From positions 1-52,692 of the IMG/VR virus record IMGVR_UViG_3300014827_000003: DNA of 52,692 bases. The stretch is one strand, 5' to 3'. The notes beneath the pieces were generated by a model that made no database searches, was not told the origin of the DNA, and worked only from the letters and a program-made list of their open reading frames with translations. This document shows positions 30,944-37,361 of the stretch, one piece after another (position 1 is the first letter of the stretch; every line of letters begins with the position of its first letter). The translations under genes were made by a program, and so were the position numbers. The DNA is from a virus.

Positions 30944-33201
30944 TGAAAACCTTACTACTAGCTAGTATATTACTCTTTCTTCCAATGCAATCAGCACTGG
31001 CCGTTACGGAAAATACTGGAAGACTCGATAATATAACAACAAATAATCCTGCAAAAATAACTGTAGATGTTCTAAAGAATTTAAATATTAATACTACTGG
31101 TGGATTGTATTTACCTAATGGAACTACAGCTCAAAGAATTTCTCCTTCAAAGGATGGGTTTTTAAGATACAACTCTACAACTGGCACAGCAGAACTTTAT
31201 GCTAATTCAGCTTGGGGCGCAGTTGGTGGGGGGCTTTCGGCTTGGGTTACAGCTAAGGCCTATTCAGTGGGCGATATAGTTATTCAATCTAATTTAATAT
31301 ACAAATGTTTAATTGCACACACATCGGGAACTTTTGCAACTGACTTAGGTGCAAGCGATTGGGTTGAAGTATCGGCTCCAGGAAATCTAACAGGGGACAT
31401 GGTATCTACTGGACTATCAACTTCCTACAGTGCGATTGTCCCAACTACTAAAGGTGGAACTGGTTTAAGTACTGTGGGCACTGAAACTAAAGTTTTAAAA
31501 GTAGTCTCGGGCGTTCCTGCTTATGGCGAAGAAGATAGATCAAATCTTTTAGTCAATCCAAACTTTGAAGATACCGCCTTAACGGGATGGGCATGCACGA
31601 CAGGAACATGCACAAGCACGACAACATCAGGAGAGTTCACAGAGGGATTAGCGGCTTATAAGATCACTTCAGGCGCACCGACCGCTATTAACGCCTCTCA
31701 GTCCGTAAGCACTTTATCAGGATCAACTACTCAATATGTAGTAGGTGTAAACTATAAAGTCGATTCGACAATGACCGACTTTCAAATTTGTACCTTGATT
31801 GCAGGAGCAGAAAAGACTTGTGTGCCTTCGGCTAATTTAATTATTGATAATGCTTATCATAGTATCGAGATTCCAGAAGTAATTACTCCAGGTTCTACTG
31901 TAGGAATTAAAGTAAAAACTACTGCGACCTATAACGGAAAGATTGCTTATTTGGATAAGGCTTATATCAAACAAGGCTTAGGAACTCAGAATTTGGCTTT
32001 GGATTACGACTATACTGCTCAGGTTTCAGTAACGGGAGTTATTTCAGCACTAAACAAGCCGGGATGGTTAACGGGTAACTGTGTCGTTTCCCTTACTGCT
32101 CAATATGATTGCCCAATAGCTAGTGGGCTTATTACTACTCAAATGAACTGTCAAGTAACTGCCCAAGGTTCTATCTTTGATGATAGATCGGCATATTATG
32201 ATTATACCAATTCAACCTCGACGAATGTTCGATATAGAACAGCAAACACAGCAAATGCAACAGCAACCGCTTATGCAATGAGCTTAAAGTGCAGCAAGAC
32301 CGGCAACGACTACCTCGCTTCAAGTGCTGCGGTTTATAGTCAGGCGAGTGCGGAAAGTCCCGTTATCCTAACATCTGCCTCAAGCATGACAGTTGGACTA
32401 AGCACCGACACACTAGTCCCCCTTGCGACTATTTCAAGTAATACTAATAATTATTCACTTGTCTCGAATGGTGTCACGATAAGAAAGTCAGGGAAATATC
32501 TTGTAAGGCTCTCGGGTAACTTTTCGGCAAACACTGATGTAGTGACGATGAAATTAGATGTTAACGGAGCAAAAACCTCCGGTGTTGCTCACGCACTAGA
32601 TGCCAATACTGCTGGCTCATGGTCGTATTTCGAAGACAACCTAATCATAGATTTAAGCGCTAACGATGTTCTTAAATTCTACGCATCACAAACGGTAGCA
32701 ACTAGAACTGCGTCTGACTTGAAAATGTATATCCAAGATATTTCTCCATATAGGAGTATCGTTGGATCATTCGCAGGATATTCCCCTATTACAAGTCAAG
32801 TGGGAGCACGAGCATACGCTTCTGCTGCTGTTATATCGGGAACACTTGCTACAGTCGTATGGACTACTGAAAGCTATGATGCAAACAGTGCGCTTGCTTC
32901 AGGAGTATTCACTTGCCCTGTAGCTGGGAAGTATCAAGTAAATACTAGAGTGGAGGTTGCTGGAACGATTGCACTAAACACTCAACTAGACCTACAAGCA
33001 CAAAAAAATGGTACGGTATTCGCTGAAGATTTAAAATATGCAGGTGGAGTAATGACTGATCAAACTGCACAACTGTCAGATGTGATTGATTGTGTTGTTG
33101 GTGATACCGTCAGGGTACAAGTATCCAGTGGTGCCACTACGCCCTCAATTGTGTCTAGTAATTCTAAAAACTTTTTCTCTATACAATGGGTGGCACCATA
33201 A
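30943..33201 (+). CDS. Secreted-type fibre with Sec signal and C1q-like domains
   Basis: 752 residues. MKTLLLASILLFLPMQSALA is a classic Sec signal peptide with an ALA cleavage site after residue 20, unusual for a fibre. Next come a fibre-like region (GGLYLPNGTTAQRISPS, TKGGTGLSTVGTETKVLKVV), a carbohydrate-binding-like module (LLVNPNFEDTALTGWACTTG) and one or two C1q/TNF-like jelly rolls at the C-terminus (VPLATISSNTNNYSLVSNGV; RAYASAAVISGTLATVVW to FFSIQWVAP). From about 31560 base use shifts to more G/C-ending codons, suggesting acquisition. It may bind sugars. Confidence 0.75.
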   Translation: MKTLLLASILLFLPMQSALAVTENTGRLDNITTNNPAKITVDVLKNLNINTTGGLYLPNGTTAQRISPSKDGFLRYNSTTGTAELYANSAWGAVGGGLSAWVTAKAYSVGDIVIQSNLIYKCLIAHTSGTFATDLGASDWVEVSAPGNLTGDMVSTGLSTSYSAIVPTTKGGTGLSTVGTETKVLKVVSGVPAYGEEDRSNLLVNPNFEDTALTGWACTTGTCTSTTTSGEFTEGLAAYKITSGAPTAINASQSVSTLSGSTTQYVVGVNYKVDSTMTDFQICTLIAGAEKTCVPSANLIIDNAYHSIEIPEVITPGSTVGIKVKTTATYNGKIAYLDKAYIKQGLGTQNLALDYDYTAQVSVTGVISALNKPGWLTGNCVVSLTAQYDCPIASGLITTQMNCQVTAQGSIFDDRSAYYDYTNSTSTNVRYRTANTANATATAYAMSLKCSKTGNDYLASSAAVYSQASAESPVILTSASSMTVGLSTDTLVPLATISSNTNNYSLVSNGVTIRKSGKYLVRLSGNFSANTDVVTMKLDVNGAKTSGVAHALDANTAGSWSYFEDNLIIDLSANDVLKFYASQTVATRTASDLKMYIQDISPYRSIVGSFAGYSPITSQVGARAYASAAVISGTLATVVWTTESYDANSALASGVFTCPVAGKYQVNTRVEVAGTIALNTQLDLQAQKNGTVFAEDLKYAGGVMTDQTAQLSDVIDCVVGDTVRVQVSSGATTPSIVSSNSKNFFSIQWVAP

Positions 33202-33202
33202 T

Positions 33203-33355
33203 ATGAAATATTTATTACTACTTTTACTCCTTGTTTACTTAATCCTTATGTTTTTTGGTTATTTTTTACTGACGATCGGTGGCGAAGGCAAAGAGCTAAA
33301 ATTCAAAGAAGTTTTATTCTCACCATATTATCTTTTAAGAGGGTTTTTGGGATGA
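33203..33355 (+). CDS. 50-residue membrane protein of the lysis region
   Basis: MKYLLLLLLLVYLILMFFGY with a continuing FLLTIG is one strong transmembrane helix; a 25-residue amphipathic tail follows. It begins one base after the fibre stop and ends in an ATGA overlap with the lipoprotein gene. A small holin-like protein or inner-membrane spanin partner is possible. Confidence 0.65.
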   Translation: MKYLLLLLLLVYLILMFFGYFLLTIGGEGKELKFKEVLFSPYYLLRGFLG

Positions 33356-33483
33356 AAAAACTAATACTAATTATCATAACTATTTTTATATCCTCCTGCT
33401 CCACTTTTCAATGTGAAAAAGATGCAGACGGAAATTGCAAAGCGGTTGATCAAACTGGATTACTGGATCATGGGGGGAATTGA
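33352..33483 (+). CDS. Small lipoprotein, o-spanin candidate
   Basis: 43 residues: signal KKLILIIITIFISSC with lipobox ISSC (Cys16), then a short charged tail with two more cysteines. It lies between a single-span membrane protein and the lysozyme, in ATGA overlap with the former. Outer-membrane spanins have this size and place, though they are usually proline-rich and this one is not. It supports a Gram-negative host. Confidence 0.65.
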   Translation: MKKLILIIITIFISSCSTFQCEKDADGNCKAVDQTGLLDHGGN

Positions 33484-33485
33484 TT

Positions 33486-33968
33486 ATGAGACTCCTTAAC
33501 GAAGCCGGAATGAGTATTCTTAAATACTCCGAAGGATACACCGCTAAACCAGAAAACGATTGTTTGGGAATACCTACCGTCGGAATCGGCACAATAGTAT
33601 ATCCTAATGGAGTACACGTCCAATTAGGTGACCCCGAGATAACTTTAGAAAAAGCATTGGAATATCTCAATTATGAATTGAGAGAAAAATCAGCAACGGT
33701 AGAAGATTGGCTTAATTCAAACCATGTCGAATTATCAGATAACCAATTTTCTGCGTTGCTGTGTTTTGCATATAATTGTGGAACTGGCCCTATTACTCAC
33801 CCTAGTTCTCTAAATAGGGCAATACTAAAAAAAGATGGCCCTGCTATTAGAAAAGCTTTTATGCTGTATGTTAAGGGGACTAAGAAAATATTAGGGATTC
33901 CTTACAAGGTGACTTTAAAAGGACTTGTAATTAGGAGGGGTAAAGAGGCTTCTCTTTATTTTTCATAA
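33486..33968 (+). CDS. Endolysin, T4/P22-type lysozyme (GH24)
   Basis: 160 residues. The catalytic triad spacing of T4 lysozyme (E-x8-D-x5-T) is met exactly by Glu16, Asp25 and Thr31 in KYSEGYTAKPENDCLGIPT, followed by VGIGT. Later, LSDNQFSALLCFAYNCGTGP and RRGKEASLY match the family. It cleaves the glycan backbone of peptidoglycan. There is no signal peptide, so a holin is needed for release. ATG 33486 follows a GGGGGG run; a TTG at 33480 is less likely. Confidence 0.92.
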   Translation: MRLLNEAGMSILKYSEGYTAKPENDCLGIPTVGIGTIVYPNGVHVQLGDPEITLEKALEYLNYELREKSATVEDWLNSNHVELSDNQFSALLCFAYNCGTGPITHPSSLNRAILKKDGPAIRKAFMLYVKGTKKILGIPYKVTLKGLVIRRGKEASLYFS

Positions 33969-34020
33969 CTAAAATTATAGAATTTAATAGCGTATTTCTC
34001 TCTATTTTTTAAGGAACCTA

Positions 34021-34206
34021 ATGGAAAACAAAAATTTTAGTTTTAAGAAAATCGGGGCAGAGGCTATTTTAATTGGGATGCTTATTCCTTGGATTGCGTG
34101 GGCTTCAATATCCATTACAGACAATAAAGCTAGGTCCGAAAGAGTGATTACAGTAGAGGCTAAAGTAGATTATATCTACCACTACCTAATCGAGAAGAAT
34201 AAATGA
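34021..34206 (+). CDS. Small membrane protein, holin candidate
   Basis: 61 residues with one transmembrane helix (AEAILIGMLIPWIAWASISI) and a short polar end. AAGGA is six bases before the ATG. Directly after the lysozyme, it is a fair holin candidate, but there are other membrane candidates nearby (33203, 34203, 34658). Its stop overlaps the next ATG. Confidence 0.6.
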   Translation: MENKNFSFKKIGAEAILIGMLIPWIAWASISITDNKARSERVITVEAKVDYIYHYLIEKNK

Positions 34207-34349
34207 GGGAATTTATAATTGCACACCTATTACATATCGGTTCTATGCTTGCATATTCGTTTTTAGAGTATAAAATTGGTAAATCAAAAAACATAGAATC
34301 AAACTCTTTGGTAGAATTGATTCTCAAAAACGTATGGAGAGGAAAATGA
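34203..34349 (+). CDS. Small conserved-type membrane-associated protein
   Basis: 48 residues (MREFIIAHLLHIGSMLAYSF, then LEYKIGKSKNIESNSLVELI). The pattern hydrophobic helix, E-Y-x-I-G-K-(S/T)-K, S-L-x-E-L-I recurs in small phage proteins next to lysis genes. Overlaps by ATGA at both ends put it in one translational unit with its neighbours. Function unknown. Confidence 0.6.
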   Translation: MREFIIAHLLHIGSMLAYSFLEYKIGKSKNIESNSLVELILKNVWRGK

Positions 34350-34573
34350 AAGCAGAATTAGTAAAATTATTAGTAGAGTCTATTGACCTAGAAAAACTAG
34401 TTATTGGTTTGATCGAAGGTGTGGGTGAGCAAGCTCTTAAAGATGTAGTAGCTAAATCTGTTACTCCTCTAGATGATGCTGCCGTAGCTATGATTCTTCC
34501 AGCTCTTAATCCTGCAATTGAATCTTTAATTAAAGCTAAAGTTGCAGAACTTAAAGCTTCTCTCGTAGCTTAA
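34346..34573 (+). CDS. Hypothetical helical protein
   Basis: 75 residues from MKAELVKLL (an ATG 12 bases earlier is also in frame). It is entirely helical and Ala/Leu/Lys-rich with no clear transmembrane span. ATGA overlap with the gene before it, and a terminator after it. It may be an amphipathic membrane-active protein, but I do not recognise it. Confidence 0.6.
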   Translation: MKAELVKLLVESIDLEKLVIGLIEGVGEQALKDVVAKSVTPLDDAAVAMILPALNPAIESLIKAKVAELKASLVA

Positions 34574-34618
34574 ATCCCCTAGGGGTAGCACAATAAGTAA
34601 GTTAGCACTAATTTACTA

Positions 34619-34646
34619 GGGCGGTTAAATACCGCCCATTTTTTAT
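34619..34646 (+). terminator. Terminator inside the lysis region
   Basis: GGGCGGT (34619-34625), loop TAAAT, ACCGCCC (34631-34637), then ATTTTTTATT. The palindrome CCCCTAGGGG lies at 34576-34585 just upstream. Confidence 0.88.
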
Positions 34647-34657
34647 TAGATTAAACT

Positions 34658-35026
34658 ATGACTACATATCAAGCTCCAGTTACATTAAATGACTACACTC
34701 AGGCCGCAGCTAACGTGCTTATAAGGGCGTTAAGAGATGACTTCATAACTTATGTCGTTGCCTTTCTTCCAATTGGCGTAGCGGGCCTCTTAACACCCTT
34801 GATAGCATTAGTGGCAGGGTTCATATTCGATTGGGTGGGAAAGCAAGCTGCATTCATGGCATTTTGTAAATACACAGATTTTCGTGTGGCCCATCAAAGT
34901 TCCGTATTAGGAATCGCAATTTATAATGAGATTCAAGCTAAGAGGGAGGGAAATCTAGATGCAATCCTACAGGCCGAAAAAGATGCTGACATTGCTTTTG
35001 ATAATTTTGTTACCTTGTTTAAGTAA
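34658..35026 (+). CDS. Membrane protein, second holin candidate
   Basis: 122 residues. A hydrophobic hairpin at about residues 30-58 (YVVAFLPIGVAGLLTPLIAL, VAGFIFDW) could span the membrane twice; the rest is soluble and helical. No strong Shine-Dalgarno precedes the ATG. The start of the lipoprotein gene is embedded in its last 44 bases, which ties it to lysis. Holin or i-spanin function is inferred. Confidence 0.6.
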   Translation: MTTYQAPVTLNDYTQAAANVLIRALRDDFITYVVAFLPIGVAGLLTPLIALVAGFIFDWVGKQAAFMAFCKYTDFRVAHQSSVLGIAIYNEIQAKREGNLDAILQAEKDADIAFDNFVTLFK

Positions 35027-35297
35027 CTGTACCCTAACTCCCCCCAATGTACCTGTATGCAGGGAAAAGGATATAGATAAGGGGAGATGCACTTATATCG
35101 TTTCAGGTAAATCTTTCGATGTAGACGAAACTCATTTGTTCGAAGGAAAAACTTGGTATGAGCAACGTACATATTTTATTCTAGTCCCAATTTCTTCATG
35201 GGCAGAATTAAAGTCTTACATTGTAAAAATGTGTGAAAAATATAAAAACTGTCAGACTACTGACACTACTGTAAAGTCCATCGATGGGATGCTGTAA
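34983..35297 (+). CDS. Second lipoprotein, embedded start (Rz1-like position)
   Basis: 104 residues. MLTLLLIILLPCLSNC is a lipoprotein signal with lipobox LSNC (Cys16), followed by a Pro-containing TLTPPNVPVC and a 75-residue domain with more cysteines. The ATG lies in another frame inside the end of the previous gene, the layout typical of o-spanin genes. It is longer than typical o-spanins. A frame extending to 34959 would bury the signal, so I use 34983. Confidence 0.7.
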   Translation: MLTLLLIILLPCLSNCTLTPPNVPVCREKDIDKGRCTYIVSGKSFDVDETHLFEGKTWYEQRTYFILVPISSWAELKSYIVKMCEKYKNCQTTDTTVKSIDGML

Positions 35298-35366
35298 CTT
35301 TACTTATTAGCTAACAAATATCACTCTTAAGTAGACTAAAAACTTAAAACCAAGGATGGTCTGAGA

Positions 35367-36176
35367 GTGAGTACAGTTACCCATAAGTTAAATCTCCCCG
35401 GTCAAGCCCAAAATTGGTTCTGGTTCTCTGACCTTCACGAAAAATCATTAAACAAACCTACCTACAACATTCTAATAGCCCATGCCCTTTCTCTACCAGA
35501 GAAAGACCGTAATCTAATTCTTGGGGGGGATTTTTTTGATCTTGCCCATATGATGCCTAAAGGAGCTTTATTCCAAAGTTGGGCCAAGAGATCTGATGGT
35601 GCTGATCTGTATTTCCTCCCCCTATTCGAAGCAGAGACAAAGTGGGGAAACGAAATACTAGATGAGCTCCAGACTGTCTTTAGAAATATTATTTTTATGC
35701 ACGGAAACCATGATGGACCAAGGGCTAATGTCTATCGTGAAATATACTGTCCTGCTGGATATAAAGATCATTTCCATGTTGGCAAGGCACTAAACCTAGA
35801 AAAAAGAAATATTGGGGAAGTTCAGTATAATGATTGGCTGGATTTTGGACCAGACTTAACTATGACTCACGGTATGGCCCACGGAGCTTCTGCTTCTAAA
35901 AGACACTATATGCTCGGTAGGGGTAAAAGTGTTATCCATGGACACTTACACCATTTCGATATTACAGCTTTTCCTGTTAGAGGAAACACTCAGTACGTTT
36001 ACTCTATGGGCTGTGGGGCAGATTTAAATCCAAACTATATTAAGAATACTGATAATAATTGGGCCAATGGTTATGGGAATTTTATTATGATGCCTGATGG
36101 AACTCACTATGTTTATCAGAATGAAGTTAAAAATGGAATATTAGTCCTACAAGACACAAGGATAATAAAAGGATGA
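35367..36176 (+). CDS. Calcineurin-like metallophosphoesterase
   Basis: 269 residues from GTG. All metal-binding motifs are present: DLH (SDLHE, Asp22, His24), GGD, GNHD, a His in MTHG and GHLH. It should hydrolyse a phosphodiester or phosphomonoester; phage relatives are often proposed DNA phosphatases or nucleases. The ribosome site is weak. It overlaps the metallopeptidase gene as ATGA. Confidence 0.85.
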   Translation: MSTVTHKLNLPGQAQNWFWFSDLHEKSLNKPTYNILIAHALSLPEKDRNLILGGDFFDLAHMMPKGALFQSWAKRSDGADLYFLPLFEAETKWGNEILDELQTVFRNIIFMHGNHDGPRANVYREIYCPAGYKDHFHVGKALNLEKRNIGEVQYNDWLDFGPDLTMTHGMAHGASASKRHYMLGRGKSVIHGHLHHFDITAFPVRGNTQYVYSMGCGADLNPNYIKNTDNNWANGYGNFIMMPDGTHYVYQNEVKNGILVLQDTRIIKG

Positions 36177-36460
36177 AACTATACGACAAAGTAGTTATTT
36201 TCGGAGAAGAAATAAATATCTCTTACTCAGACAAAGTTCCAGATGACCATGATGCAAATTGTTTAGAGGATAATATTTGGATTCATCCAAAGTGTAAAAA
36301 AGAGGAACTAGCTAGGGTTTTCATTCACGAATTTTTGCACCTAGTCTGTGGAAGAGTTTCGATTTCTCAGGGAGTCTCCAGGGATGCTGAAGAAATGATT
36401 GTAGATACAATGGCCAAGGCACTCACGGAAAATTTCCATTTTAGGTTTAAGAATAAGTGA
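36173..36460 (+). CDS. Small zinc metallopeptidase-like protein
   Basis: 95 residues. HEFLH (His52, Glu53, His56) in VFIHEFLHLVCGRVS is a zincin motif, and Glu or Asp in SRDAEEMIVDTMA could give the third ligand. Small phage proteins of this kind are SprT/ImmA-like minimal zincins. It is coupled by overlaps to the phosphoesterase before and the exported protein after. Substrate unknown. Confidence 0.75.
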   Translation: MKLYDKVVIFGEEINISYSDKVPDDHDANCLEDNIWIHPKCKKEELARVFIHEFLHLVCGRVSISQGVSRDAEEMIVDTMAKALTENFHFRFKNK

Positions 36461-36651
36461 AATGGGGATTGCTATTTGTAGCATTACTCCTAGCTGGAAT
36501 AGTTAAATGTACAGAAGTTTTTATCTGTTCTTGGCACGAAGATAATACTTATTCCTGCGATAAAATTTCTGAAGAAGAGAAACCAAAAATTGAACCACTA
36601 ACGATCTCCGTATTTGGAGAAACAGATGAAATCGAAGATCTTGATTATTGA
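36457..36651 (+). CDS. Small exported protein
   Basis: 64 residues from GTG in a GTGA overlap. KWGLLFVALLLAGIVKC is a signal-like N-terminus that ends at a cysteine, but the residues before it (GIVKC) are not a good lipobox. The rest is acidic with two more cysteines (VFICSWHEDNTYSCDK). Function unknown. Confidence 0.55.
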   Translation: MKWGLLFVALLLAGIVKCTEVFICSWHEDNTYSCDKISEEEKPKIEPLTISVFGETDEIEDLDY

Positions 36652-36811
36652 TAGAGAGATAGGAATTTTCAATTGTTGTTTTGAAAAAGAAATTGAAGAT
36701 CCAGTTCCATATATAAAAGTTTGCAGAGAGAGAAAATTAATAGAGTTGAGTTTATTTATAGAAAGTCTAAAGGATCTTGAAGAAGATTTTTCCGCTCAAA
36801 GAGAAGAGTAG
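36626..36811 (+). CDS. Small hypothetical protein
   Basis: 61 residues from MKSKILIIDREIGIF, with GGAGA five bases upstream of the ATG; it overlaps the previous gene by 26 bases. No motif recognised. Its last 56 bases are overlapped antisense by the leftward HNH gene. Confidence 0.5.
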   Translation: MKSKILIIDREIGIFNCCFEKEIEDPVPYIKVCRERKLIELSLFIESLKDLEEDFSAQREE

Positions 36812-37145
36812 AGTTCCCAATATTAGTTTTTCGTAGGTGACACTCTATACAAAGTCTCTGGAGATTTTCAGGCCCACAAAACATTCTCTTAATATACTCA
36901 TCCCAATTCCCCTTAAAAGGTCCGATGGCCTCCCGGTGATCGATTTCGAGGAGTTTATCCTTCAGTGGGAAATACTTGTCGCACTCTTCACAATTATTTT
37001 CCCATATAGTTTTATCCTTACCATTGAGCATTTTACCGATAACTTTTTTTCTCCTATTTTTATTCATGCAATCTGTACGACCTTTCCAGGTAATCGTTGC
37101 AGATCTTAATGCACTTATTAAATATTTAATTGTCTCTTTGTCCAT
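36756..37145 (-). CDS. HNH endonuclease (leftward)
   Basis: 129 residues from the ATG at 37145 (MDKETIKYLISALRSATITW). The RTDCMNKNRR segment, a CEECDKYF zinc knuckle, the HNH core LEIDHREAIGPF and LQRLCIECHLRK are typical of a phage HNH family. It is likely a mobile endonuclease that inserted against the direction of its neighbours, before the polymerase gene. No clear ribosome site or promoter is visible. Confidence 0.85.
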   Translation of the reverse strand: MDKETIKYLISALRSATITWKGRTDCMNKNRRKKVIGKMLNGKDKTIWENNCEECDKYFPLKDKLLEIDHREAIGPFKGNWDEYIKRMFCGPENLQRLCIECHLRKTNIGNSTLLFERKNLLQDPLDFL

Positions 37146-37302
37146 AGCAATAATTGTCAAACACAAAAAAGATTTTAGCAACAACGCATTTCAGTAAATG
37201 TTTAATTTTAAAACAAAGTTAAATAAATTGTAAAAAATGTTTGTCATAGTAAAAACAAATTGCTCAAATAATCCCACAACAAACTTATCCCTTAGGGGAA
37301 TT

Positions 37303-37346
37303 TGACACCTCGTTTAGTTTTACTCTTTTGTCTATCTGAGGTGTCA
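37303..37346 (+). promoter_or_regulatory. Inverted repeat in the polymerase leader
   Basis: TGACACCTC (37303-37311) and GAGGTGTCA (37338-37346) are perfect 9-bp arms around a 26-base loop, ending just before the polymerase Shine-Dalgarno (AGGA). TCTTTTAGG follows. It could be a terminator or attenuator, or an operator. A weak TTGTCA/TCAAAT pair lies upstream at 37241-37269. Confidence 0.55.
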
Positions 37347-37361
37347 TCTTTTAGGAACTAA

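Noticed and set aside
33480-33485. TTG start for the lysozyme
   Set aside because: ATG 33486 has better spacing from the G-run and gives the exact T4-like N-terminal length before the catalytic Glu.
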